DNA from: Sympetrum striolatum
Lineage: Eukaryota; Arthropoda; Insecta; Odonata; Libellulidae
DNA length: 64,000 nucleotides
NCBI GenBank assembly: GCA_947579665.1
Contig: OX388349.1
Coordinates: forward strand, 70,746,841-70,810,840
Direction: 5' to 3'
Positions 36,861 to 48,980 of this stretch are shown here, piece by piece. Numbering within the stretch: the first letter of the stretch is position 1; every line of letters starts with the position of its first letter. The notes under the pieces were generated by a model. The model saw only the letters and a list, made by a program, of their open reading frames with translations. It was not told where the DNA came from and searched no databases. Position numbers and translations under genes: made by a program.

Positions 36861-39800
36861 AAACCAAGAGATTTACTGTCTTCTAACAAAACTGTCTCTT
36901 TCTATCCAAATATTCTTCTCGAAGCGCGAGATTGCTGATTTCCGTTAGTGTTCCGCAGTTGTTTCATTTGCCCGCTCGAAAATTAAGCGACGACTCACGG
37001 ATTCTATTATGTGTAAATTGATAAACTTTCAACTTAGAAAAAAGATATATAGTAAGAGAGAACGGACGAAAGAATTGTTTGTTACTCGACGGATGAATTG
37101 TGCGTGTTTAGTGGCCCTTTTAAAGGAAAATTCGCATGTCTGCTGATGTTTGTTTCATTTTTTATGGGATGAGTCACTGAAGTTTGTAGAGTATGTGATA
37201 TTGTATATTATATAAATATTATGCCTGTTTTTATTGAGTAAATTATTATCGATGTGAAATGGTGTTCTTTTACTTCAATTTGCAACTTACAATTCCCGGT
37301 GTTTTTCCGAAAACCTTTCCTATACGAGAACAAGTTGGATGAAAATTTCATTCAATTAAACGACACTGAAACTCGAAATAAGAGGGAAAAAATCTACATC
37401 GTAGAAAACGAGGGATATTTTCTCTTGTCTATAATTATAACAAAATGAAGAGTTGGCAAAAGTCAATGATAATTTAGGCGCATTGTTGGGATTAATATGA
37501 AATACAAACAGAGAGACTTAACGGTAATTAATGATTAGATAATGTCAATTATTACGATGGGATGGATAGAATGTTGACCACTTTTTCGATTAATCTATAT
37601 ACATACATATTGAGAATTCGTAAGAAATGGGGAAATTGCGGTTAAAATTTATTAATATCTACGAGCGATTCCATTATTTCAAAATTAATCACTTTACTTT
37701 CACTGAGAGTACATCAACGTAGTTTTATAAGCATAGTAAAATTAATTTTATACTAAAACAGTCAATTTTTCACTAAAAGCTAACTTTCAAAACACAACTA
37801 TTTTCCCTGATCATAGACGTTATATTAATTATTATATTATCGTTAAATGTCATAGTATATCGTTATATTATTATTAATGTTAGCATTTACAGTAGTATAA
37901 TCAGGATTTTAATACAGAGCATCAGCTGAAATGTTAATTATGATCTCAAATGAAAGGTTAATTTCAAGCACTAGAAATTCGTCGATTATCATAAACAAAA
38001 AAAGATGAATGTTGGCTGATTATTGATCATCGAGCAATATTCGCAAAATTACTCAAGTTTCCAACGCCGCAGTACAAAACAAAATTTAACTAACAACCGA
38101 TTGCTCTCAAATACTGGTTCTAAAGCATTAATTTCGATGGCAATTATTAAGCTGCAATACCTGATGAAAATTTCACAAAATCCAAACAAAAAGCTTCAAT
38201 AGAATTCGATTCAAATATTACATCAACATTATAAAATTTAAAGTTTCATATTAATACAGCATTTACTTAAGTGCCCATAATTAGTTTTAAATGTTGGATA
38301 CCTTCTAAACCAACCCATCTGCTATCGTTGTCGGATAGAATACTTCGAAATACGTCACCAACCTTAAAGGTTACCTTACATTTATGGGCATATTCAAAAC
38401 AAATTTAATTCTAGAAATAAGATTTCATTTCTTACTTCTTCGATCTCAATAACCAAGAGTAGATAAAATACATGAAATGACAAATAATACCTAGCATATT
38501 TGCTTACGTATTGCGCAGAGAAATGAGGCAAATATTAAGCACAAGAAATAAAACGATATAACAAGCAAATCGAAAAATAGAGACAATTCTAATTAATAAT
38601 AAGAAATGGCAACCTCACGTATTTGATTCACATGTAAAGCCGACAAAAACAAGAAAATGTCATGTACAGCGGAAGAAGGAAACTTGAATTCCGGAAAGTA
38701 GCTTACATATTCTACATGGTTAAATTCAGCATCAGAATGAGATTGATAATCTTTCTCGGAGTAAAGGTTATAAAAACCTGCACGCTGATATTTAGTAAAT
38801 ACTTGACCGATAGTCTCCCAAGGACAATACATTTGTAAGTGTTTAAGATTTAGTGGAATCCATTGAAAGAATTTTACTACAATTAAGATCACAAGTAGCT
38901 ACGGAAAATTCAACGATGTAATATTATTTCATGAAAAATTTAACTCATTTTATTATGAAAAGGCTATGCTTCCTATTGTGAATCTTACTTAAAATGTCTT
39001 AAATTTATTAAGAAAACAGAAGAAATTATTGCAGCAACAAAATATAAAAAACTGCAAGATTACTTAAAAATTGCCACTGAATGTTTATCAGACGATAAAG
39101 GATGAATAAGTAACATTTTAATTTATGTTAATGATTAATGTAACCTGCTTCAGTAAAACGAAGTGTTAAATACGTCTAAATACGAAGTATTCAGATGTTT
39201 TGGAAATAAATTGATGATTATGAAAGGAATCAGTAACAAATATTTAAGTACTAATTTTGTATGATGAAATTTCCTTTATACGATTTGTAATTAGCATTTG
39301 CAGTTCTTCTTTCGTAATGCCATTCAAAGTGTCTTGAGACTTGTTCAGAATTATCGTTTATTATCTCCATTCATAAACACGCCGTAATCATTGCGTACAT
39401 GATAAATTAAACTTTCAAAAATAATTTTTCTATTTCTTAGACATATTTTAGTATTTGACATATATTATAATTTAGATATATTATTATGACTTGGCAATCA
39501 ATTACTCAAAATTTGTAGACTGGTTGATGTGCTCAGCTATCGTAGAATTATCCTCTTCCATGTATTTATAGTAAATTATTTGTTTACTTGCGCCTTGTAG
39601 ACAGTAATATTCTTTATTTACTAGATAAACATGGGTTTTTTCTCCTTGACCAAGTCTGCATGAATTTTCTATTTCCATTAAGTCACTACACTAATGCTCT
39701 CTCGTATTAAAGAAAAAATGATTAAATACTAAACATTTTAATTACTGTAATTGTAAATTTCCTTTATTTAAATAAGTTCGAGAATTGTAGAATAAAATGA

Positions 39801-42800
39801 AATCCTCGATTTTTAATAAAATATAAGCTTCCGAAATAACTGAGTTGAAGTGGATGATAGAACCGTGTTATTTCATTTCAGAGACAAATTATAAGTAAGA
39901 TATCATAATTCATTGAATTATTTGAAATGAATATGATTGCTTCTAAGCACGATGAGTTCATTTCAGGTCATTCGCTCTTTGGAACACACATAGAGATCAT
40001 TATGAAGACAGAAAAGGGTACTTAAAAACAGAAATAACGATGAGTAAAAATTTCGTCCATAACAATAAAGCATATTATGCATTTGATTCAATTGAAATCT
40101 TATAATTTAGCTGATACGCTCTTCATTCAATCTGATGAATATACTAATAGGTGATAACTTAGGATCACATAAGTTCCTTATTTTGTGTATCTTCAAAAAA
40201 TCCTTGTAGAAACTTTATAGCCTAAGCTTTTCTTCTTTATCCTAATTAAATCGTATTCAGAAGTTTTTTACAGTATTTCGAGTAATCTATCTATAAAATA
40301 ATAATAGAAAGAGAAGTTTTACAATTAAAATTCAAATACACAATGAAAAACATATTTCAGGGAAGAGCCAAATGAAATAACTAACTTTTCCAATAATTCT
40401 AGAGCTCTAGAATATTCTATACTTGGATGCAGACAATGTGACAGTAATAAAACGAATAAGAGGAAACGTTATCTAAAATAATAATTTTAATTTTCCATAG
40501 CAATTATTACTACCTTAACCTTCTCGATACCCTATTAGTAATAAATATTACAAGGATATGCAATGTGAAAATTTAATTTTTAACTATTTACGTCTACAAC
40601 CCGAAATATCTACTAGACCCCGAGGTCTAACAGTTATTGAACCTTAGAATGAACAAATACGACTTTCTTTCGTGTAAAAAAACAGTAATTATATTCCTAC
40701 CCACTCAATCGTGATTTTCTTTTTTCCTCTACATAAAATGAACTCCCGGCAGCTGAGAAAGGTAAAAAAGAGGCCCGTTACCTCTTAGGCTAAAATCGCA
40801 ATAAATATTCATCTTATCCGATTAGAAGAAACGCTTGATTTAAATAGAATCATTTCTCAACCTCGCAATCAATTCTCCAGTCTTAACAGTATTCTCTCTC
40901 CTCTAATTTTAGCAATTTGGTTTTAAATGAGTCCAGATGTTCATTGGAGGTACCGATCCAGTCAAATTAATGCCAATTATGCACGGACGATGAAGCAAAA
41001 AATTGTTATAACCCGTTAATTATATCGATGGAATGCTCGAGAGGAAAAGACTCAAAGATAGAATGCCGAATTGCTATGTAAATCTAATTTCTGTTATTTA
41101 TTGAATTTTTTGCTGATATGCATGAGAATAATCGAACGCCATATATCCAATCGTCCATCCGACAGAATGAGAAAAAGTATATTCCACGAGGATGTATATG
41201 AAGAATATTCTTCTTGCCGATCCGTTAACCTAATGAATCATGATAGGAGAACAGAATCCTGCACTAAACGGCAGAAGATTTAGTTAGATAATATGTATAA
41301 ATAACATGAATGGGCGTGAGAATCACTCATTTCTATTAAGAATCTCGGTTTACGTATGAAATATATTTTCCATGAGAAAAACGAAGTTATTAAAATAGGA
41401 AAATATGCTACTCCTAGTCTTCTCTCTATGTGAAAGTTTAAGCGGGAGAGTAAACGGAATAAAGTAAATTTTAAGTTTATTGGCATGCAGGATTCGGAAG
41501 CAAGTTCAGGTTGAAAACAAAATTATTACTCAAAGCTGCAATTATAACTACAATCTACTCTACTCTATGTTAACAATGCATGTATGTGTAATATAACGCA
41601 AATGATTTTCGGTTTGAAATTAATCAATATGGCTTTATTTTTCACCTTATTAATGTTTAACAACATTCATATTTATTTCAACGGATATAACTTTAAGTGG
41701 ACTGAATAGATTTCACCTACAGTAGCATTTAAAAATATTTTTAAAACTATATACCTACCAGGAATGGGATAATTTACCGATAATTTTCTACTTAATGATT
41801 AAAATAAGCAAAACACGAGATAAGTAAATGGTTTGCCCTACATAAATACCCCTAATATAATTTAAACTATTCTAGAAATTCATATTTTCATTCTTATTAT
41901 TGTATCTGATTTGACGACGTTGGAAAATGAACATCATTTCGACGGATACCTCGTTTTGTGTTAGAAGGCGGTAGTCCCATTAAAAGGGGATTCAAATGAG
42001 CTACAGTACTTTACACAACACTTTTGAAATGATAGGAATAAATTAATTAACCCCAACAAAGAATTAGCACTATGTAAACAGGCCATTCCAGGAGAGTAGG
42101 CAATAGTAAAATAAATTAGCCTTTTACTACAAACTAAACGGCCGTACCAGCAGAAGACGAAGAGGACTGAACGTGAGAGAATAAGTTCTTGCCGTTATCA
42201 GCAGCATCGACGTGGATTGGCGCATTCATGGCAGATAATGCACTCTCTTTAATGCTTTCCGGGTGCTGTTAAATGCACTCCGCATAAATAAACGCTGAGC
42301 TATTATCTTCGGTGGGGAAGTCGATAAGAAATGCAGACTCCGGAGCGAAGCTACTATTAGAAAGCCAGGCTACCGCTGTGTACAAAGTGATCTCAGAGAT
42401 GGACACGGTTACTTCGATTCTTCTCTAGTAATACTAGCAAGCGGTGATTTATTTCCATTCCTTATTATCATTACTTTCAGCAGAATCGGCATTCTATTAT
42501 CAGCGCTCTGAAACGAATCTCTTAGCTTTACATAAAAGTAGATTCACATCTTCAGTTCCAAACACAATAGGATTGGCCAGATGTGTCACAATAATTTGTC
42601 AAAGGCACCCAAAGGAAAAGTTTCCCAAGTAAACATCGTTAATAATTTATTACTCTTCTCGTTTCAGACACATCGTTTCTTATGGCACCAATGTATTGGA
42701 GGAAGATTCAATTTTAACCGCTTAAATCAAACAAAAGCTGAAGAACTCATTCCCACATCCGACATTTGAAATAATCTCCGTCAATATTTTATCAATGCTG

Positions 42801-43680
42801 AATATAATCAATCATAATTTAGATTTCGCATAAACTTACATAAAATTCTTTGATACACCTGGGAAATACCGTTGTATAAAAGAGGCAACTTCTCACGCAT
42901 AGTTAGTATATTAACACAAGTGAAATGCTATCCCGGGTAAATCATAAAATCAGAGTATTCTTGCCAACTTCATTGAGTAAATAATCACTATCACCATAAT
43001 ACTTGTCTTTATCTTTAACGTTAGACGCTATATAATAAGACTCTCTCTAGGTAGGGATTCCTAACATGGAGTACCCGTTATCCTATGGGTTACTGGAAGC
43101 TTGTTCAGGGGTTGTTCAAATGCTCGGAAAATCTATAAATTTTATTGAAGCATTTCAGAAGTGTTTATGTTGGTCTGTAAATACTCTTATTCTAGAATAT
43201 AGCTTACTTTAGTATGTATTTTTATATTGGAGTGTAAATAGGGTATGAGATATCTTTCTAAGAACCAAGAGGGAAAAATGTTGCTCTATAGAATGGAAGT
43301 ATGAAAGATTTTCCAAGAAAAATAATGACACGGAATTTTTGTCCAGAGAATACACGAGCCTTTCGAGCAGGTTTGGCCAAAGTGATCTTTCATAGGTTTA
43401 CCTACTTAACAAATGAGCGATTATACATTCTCGGATATGAGTAACTACCAAGTTAAATCATAACTCATAAACAATTAATGCAACGTAATCTCTCGATGAT
43501 ATCATAGAATATTAGATGTTAATCTAACATTCGATTTAAAATCGTGAGCACTTTATACTAGAAATAATGGCATTACTAGTCGACATTAACAACTAAGGGA
43601 TCATACCTAAAGATGCAAACGCTCTCTAATAGTATGGTGAAGCACGCATGATTTTATGGAATGATAACCGCAAAAACTTA
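36861..43680. other. Long AT-rich downstream spacer, no gene seen
   Basis: Nearly 7 kb of AT-rich sequence with very few open frames. The proximal part may be mab-21 3' UTR (ATTAAA at 37355, AATAAA at 38547). A locally repeated CGTTATATTA motif lies near 37827-37890. Balanced-composition stretches near 40740-40800 and 42120-42400 contain no identifiable feature. Confidence 0.55.
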
Positions 43681-44190
43681 CGGGAATTCCTTCATTTCCA
43701 CCCTCATAGCTAATACAACGAATTTGGAATAATTGTGAGACAAAGGGCACCAGCCGTTTCTACAGCTAATGTTGAAACAGTTCCCCAACAGTTTCCGAAG
43801 TGCCCCAATATCTTAAAGAATGCAAGAGTTGCGGAATGACACCACATCTGCAGCACCAACAAAGAGGTCGTAACATCCAGAAGCTCTATCGCTCGATTGA
43901 GGGCCTTCCCTTGCAGACGCCGCATCCACGCCCCCGAATGGAAGCAGCGATGGCCGAGATAAATAATTGAGCGTTTCCAGGCAGCGTAACTCGGTTAGCA
44001 TAGGAACCCGGAGTGTTACAGTCGAGGTAATTCAGATTTATGATAGCAACGGCAAACATCCACCGCTCTCCGAGTAATTTTTCCATCCCCTTTCGACCCA
44101 TTTACGCACAGACCCCAGCACATCCCCTAACCGCTCCGAGGATCCATCAACGGAGGGGTTGCAAACGCCTAAGACATAGCTGAGAAAGGA
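43681..44190. other. GC-richer block, no gene recognised
   Basis: Three overlapping minus-strand open frames (43710-43925, 43813-44001, 43886-44101) have no known domain, pointing to composition rather than coding. Confidence 0.35.
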
Positions 44191-45842
44191 ACACCAAGCG
44201 CATTTGAATATAAGGGATGCATCGATATGAATTTTTGCCTCTCTGAGCGTTATTTCCCTGCATTGAACAATACATCGTAATTTTATAGATTAAGTTAAAA
44301 GAATGAACTATAAACAAGCTTTTCCTGAAGACTTAGGGTGAATAGAGAATAAATTTCAATATTATATCACTTAATAGTGACCTTAATGTTCTAGCAGTAC
44401 CAATAAATTACGTCTGAAGTAAGAACTTTATACTTTATTCAAGCAAAAGGGCACGCATTTTCTAACACTTCAACACAATGATATTTTTTAGAACTATCCT
44501 TCACAGCAGTTCTCAGCTATCATTAACGAAAGTTAAAGATCACAGAAAATTCCATCAAATTAAATTTTAGATGGCAGCGTTGAGAAATATACCATCTGAA
44601 ACATAGCAAAAGGTAACTCTCATTGATAAGCAAATCAAACCAATTCCTCTGGGAATTATATGGAGATTGAGATATCTCTGTCAAGCTGAGAACTAGAGTG
44701 AGTTACAGAAACTCCGCTGCTGCAACTTTGCATTCAGCAGAACGAACAAACTACCAAAGAGAGAAAAAAACAGATTAGAATTGAAAATCAAAGGAGGAAC
44801 TGACACGACAACGTACACTGTGACTGCTAACTCGCAAAACCTGCCAAGATGCAATGCGCCATACGCAATACGCGTCATGTAATTTACAATAAGGGAAAAC
44901 AGTTGCAACAAATAAGTTTATTATAGGAAGGAGACTTAAATTCTAATGTTTCGAAAAACGTGGGTTGGATAATGAGATAATCCACGTACTAACAATCCCC
45001 TTCACTGAGATAATAAACATAAAAGTAAAGCAAGGCCTGAATTACATACAAATTACCTGGAGAGCTAAATAAGGTATTACAAATGGTTAATCTTAAATTT
45101 CACTGTAATCAAATAAAAGTTTTAATGTAAGTTTCAGATTTCTCACAGAATAATTGCGTTAACCCTTTATGCAATGAACTCAATCTCAACTTGAAACAAA
45201 CTCTACATCAAAATAGTACACACACCAAATAAGAGAGAGATTGTCTTAGGAATAATAATTTTGCTATATTAAAATAAATAATGCAGCTTAGGAGTCCCAG
45301 GGTATGAAATGTTGAGAGACTCATTCCTCGCGTAGTTATATCGGGGTTCATTTCTTTCTAAGTAAATAATTTAATCTTCATCATATACAAATTAATATCT
45401 GAGTATAAAAGAAACAAGGCAGAGATTAGAATTTCCTCTAAAAAAATCCAAATTCTTCCACAAGACAAATTCATTCCCTAAGAAGATACAGTTCTGTAAA
45501 TGAAGCAGGGTAACCTGGCGTAAATTAGCCCCAAGAAGTCGCTGATTCCATAAAATTGGAATGTGAAATATTATATAAGCTCACCATATAAAACATACTC
45601 TGGATCTTATTTTACAACGCACAACTAAAAGCCTCAAAACAGGAAAGAGAAATCCTTTTCGGAAAAATGATTATGATATAGATGATTCCAACTAGACAAC
45701 AATTCGAAATTAGAATGTATGAATACTCTTTATGTATTTCCAAGTACTCGCATAAAGGCGCATTTATTGTTCAATTAATTGAGGGAGATTAACAGTAGCA
45801 ATGCAAGTCCTTTAAACTCTACTCTAGATTGGAAGAAACCAA
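44191..45842. other. AT-rich spacer, no gene seen
   Basis: Nothing recognised; the open frame at 44693-44911 (minus) is unremarkable. Confidence 0.6.
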
Positions 45843-45911
45843 TCACCGTGGATTCAACCCCGGGACCTTAGCAGACAAGGATGCTAACTAGCTAACTAAT
45901 CAAGGTCGGTG
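45843..45911 (-). repeat. tRNA-derived SINE candidate (head region)
   Basis: On the minus strand the sequence reads like a degenerate tRNA. A D-arm/box-A-like segment TAGTTAGCTAGTTAGC (plus coordinates 45883-45898) is followed by CCTT-loop-AAGG, able to form a 4-bp anticodon-like stem. Then comes GGTCCCGGGGTTGAATCC, whose last ten bases (45850-45859) are a box B with one departure from consensus. Acceptor-stem pairing is absent, so a functional tRNA is unlikely and a SINE head is the better call. Confidence 0.55.
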
Positions 45912-47080
45912 CTTCACTTTTAAGTCTGCAGAGTTATCAAAAGTGATTAATAGCAAGAAAAGACGAAATTTTCAGAATTTTCTTTTATGCCAAGAAAAAT
46001 TTAATCATAAAAAAGTTAAACCGGCTTGTATTTTCCATAAAAATAACCGTTGGGTATACATTTATTAATCCAATGTCTGTAACCTACATACGAAATGCAG
46101 TATGAGGTTAATTAAAATATAATTTCCAGTACTCGATGAGAGAGAATTATGTAATTATAGGATTCATAAGAGGACCTAATTGGCTGGTGAAATGTCATTA
46201 CCTCAACAGTATCCTGGTCATCATATATGACTAAAGTACGGAGAGAAGGGAAGTTGAATAATGAAACTTATTTTATTCGTGAAAATTTCTTTACCATTCG
46301 AAATTGCGATAATTTTATAAAAAGGATGTAAAGATCATGTTGCTCTTATGACCAAGGCAGTTATTGAATCCGAACTCAAGCATCTTCCTGCAAAATATAT
46401 TGGGAATTTTAGTTAGTATTTTAAAGATTCCATTATCATAAGTGGCAAATTATTCCTTCGGATACATCATGCACGTTCAACTATAGAGTAAGGATATGTT
46501 CCTTATTCTATGGTTCAACTTTGCTCAAAATTAAACCAGAGTCAGTCGGCATGGCTATAAAATCGTAACAAGTTTATCTATAATAAATTAACTAAATTAT
46601 TCAAAACGCAATTAAATCCTTTGGCTTAGAATTCCCAGATGTATACAACATAGATATGTAGATATATTTTTAAAAGTTAATTAGGTTTTGTAATTCTTGG
46701 CGGTGGACTTCATTTGTTATTTTTATAAATGAATATAAGTTATTTACATTTCGTTAGAAATTTGACTTTCGGATAATTAAACTAGATATATGTTTACAGT
46801 TATTCAGATAAGATAACAAAAACAAAGTCCTTCGTGAATTATCTTCGTTACCAGAAACGATTTTCCATACAGTTCCAAACCGTTAAATATGCAGAACACC
46901 TCAAAATTAATAATTGAAGACTTTAACAAGCAATAAAATATGAGTGCTCTACAATATGTTTTTTGTAATTTTGATTCCTTTTGCGCTGACGTACGCTTGC
47001 CTTCATCTACCAAAATATAAAAGTAAAGTCCAAATTCGTTGGTCAAAAAAACAGCAGAATAAGTTACAGCGGAATAGAAA
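45912..47080. other. AT-rich spacer containing the second hairpin copy
   Basis: Apart from the hairpin at 46475-46515 and the start of the open frame at 46944 (both listed separately), nothing is recognised. Confidence 0.6.
46475..46515. repeat. Short hairpin, diverged copy 2 of the 8764 element
   Basis: CTATAGAGTAAGG (46481-46493) pairs with CCTTATTCTATGG (46501-46513) across a seven-base loop, extending through flanking GTT/AAC with three mismatches over 19 positions. The left arm shares ATAGAGTAAGGATA with the perfect hairpin at 8764-8795. Confidence 0.75.
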
Positions 47081-47711
47081 CTCGTCATCGGGTTTATTCA
47101 TTAGCCAGGGAAACAATAGATTTGACACTCATCATTTTCGTCCACACAGGACCTTGCCCTCTTACAAAAACCGCGCATCCTCACCCAGTAGAACCCAGTT
47201 AAAGAATCTTTGCTCGACCTATAATTTGGTAAATGAATGGACAGGGGGATACTGTGGGCCACTCGCCAAGAAGCGCCTCAAAACAAAAGAAGCGAGAGGT
47301 GCGAAAACGGTCCGAGGGAAACTTCCCCACGGAGCATCTCGTCGGTCAATCTCCGACTCCTCGAAAAGAAGAGACCTCACCCGGAGAGCACTCATTCAAC
47401 GTTGGGCGCCTCCGCGGACCAGAGACCCACACATTGGCGGAGGGCATCCACGGAACACTCATCAAAGTCTCGCCCCATTAGCATCCGGTAAGTGGATGAG
47501 GAAGTGGGGGCTGAAAAGGGTCAGTGGGAGGGCAGGGCTGCCAACTTACCCACATTCCCCTGAAGGATTACTAGTTTCCGAAATACCAATTATCTACACA
47601 AATATTACGGGAGAACAATCGGTAAAGGTTGAGAAACATATAAAGAGTGCCTATTTACCTCGGAGGATACGTTTACATACGTTTCCTTGCTTTCACAGAA
47701 ATTCATTATAG
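46944..47711 (+). other. 255-codon open frame of unknown status, spanning a GC-richer block
   Basis: This is the second-longest open frame in the window. The product begins with a hydrophobic run (about residues 4-22, FFVILIPFALTYACLHL) that would pass as a signal peptide or membrane anchor. A basic, low-complexity body follows with no domain I recognise. The GC-richer part (about 47081-47570) is open in two other frames too (47233-47481, 47237-47491), which argues for composition-driven openness. No intron, start context or homology supports it as a gene. It is kept as a candidate only, with a low chance of being coding. Confidence 0.15.
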
Positions 47712-48730
47712 TAAATATTCAATTCTCAACAGCGGGAAAACGAAATGATGGTATTTACCTGTGGGTCTCTTATCTTGGGTATCTTTTCCTTTCCCACATC
47801 ATACAATATATTATTTTTCATATAAAGTATTGCTTAACTTTCAAGATAAATTAATCGCACTATAGTGAAACAAGCAATTTATGACATTTATTTTATTAAT
47901 TTTATGAATAAAATTCATTTCTAAATCATCTTTGGTAAAGAATATAAAATAATGCATCTTTTTTTCCTTTATTTTGAGTAAAGAGCATTGCTGTGGTAAT
48001 TTGAATGTTATTGAGGAGTGAGCGAAGCTGATTAATTACATTCACTTTTGGCGTTCCTTATCGAATGCTAAAAAACTATACACACAGTATATACGCACAT
48101 AATAATATTATACACAGGAAAATTGCTCTGCATTTCCGTAAACTTTACTCAATCATAGCTGGTTTAATGGAGAGAGTAAGGGTATACAACCTCACTCCTC
48201 CTCTATCCTAGCAACTCTCATACCCTATCTGAAGCTTGTAGTAGCATGTGAAGGAGGGCTTGAAGCTAAAACCGACCTAAAGCAGGGCTTGACACTGTAC
48301 TGATAGTCGACGCAATAGAACGTGAATCCGAGAGAAATTTTCCTTGCAAAAATTAATGTTAATACGCCAATCACACATTTAAGGACAGTGTGATCGATGT
48401 TAAGGATTATTATTCACCCCCTTAAATTTTCAGTTTTCGTATAAAATATTGAATTTGCTAACCTCGGAGGCCGAACGATGCTATTTAAACATGCTAGCCT
48501 ACTAACTCCGAGGTACCATGTTCGACTTCAGCTCATCGAGGTTTTCCTGGTTAGAGAATGGTTGTAGGTTCTCGTATGTACATTGCAACTAGTTACGTCG
48601 GCCACCCTGATTGTCTAGCATATGTGGGAGCAGGGGTTGATAAATAAGTATATACCATAAATATATTATACCATGAAGAATATCCGCAAAGTAACGCCTG
48701 AAACCATTACTTTTAAAATAAATAAGAATA
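47571..48730. other. AT-rich spacer with a 9-bp inverted repeat
   Basis: ACCTCGGAG (48461-48469) and CTCCGAGGT (48506-48514) are exact reverse complements 36 bases apart. On the minus strand the enclosed sequence is vaguely tRNA-like but lacks a convincing box B. Nothing else is recognised. Confidence 0.5.
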
Positions 48731-48980
48731 AACTTTTTGTCAGTATGGAAGTGGGCATAAAGAGGGGTGAATATGGAGCATTGGGAGAGTGCGGAGGAAG
48801 GTAAGAGATGAGTGTGCCAAAGCGATCCGATCTTCAAAAGGTGTGTGCGCACGTGAACATTCGTTTTTCCCGCGAGGCGATAAAGAAGAAGCGAAGAAAT
48901 ATGAGAGGGAGAATTCCGTAGAAAGGCGTGAAAGGGGGCGCAAATAAAAGGAGATTCGGTGCGAAAAGCGGCCTAAAATA
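48731..48980. other. Purine-rich block, no gene recognised
   Basis: GA-rich plus strand. The minus open frames 48589-48852 and 48740-48943 are Ser/Leu/Pro/Arg-rich by-products. Confidence 0.4.

Noticed and set aside
37355..38552. ATTAAA (37355) and AATAAA (38547) as the mab-21 polyadenylation signals
   Set aside because: Such hexamers are frequent in AT-rich DNA and no downstream element or transcript evidence supports either.
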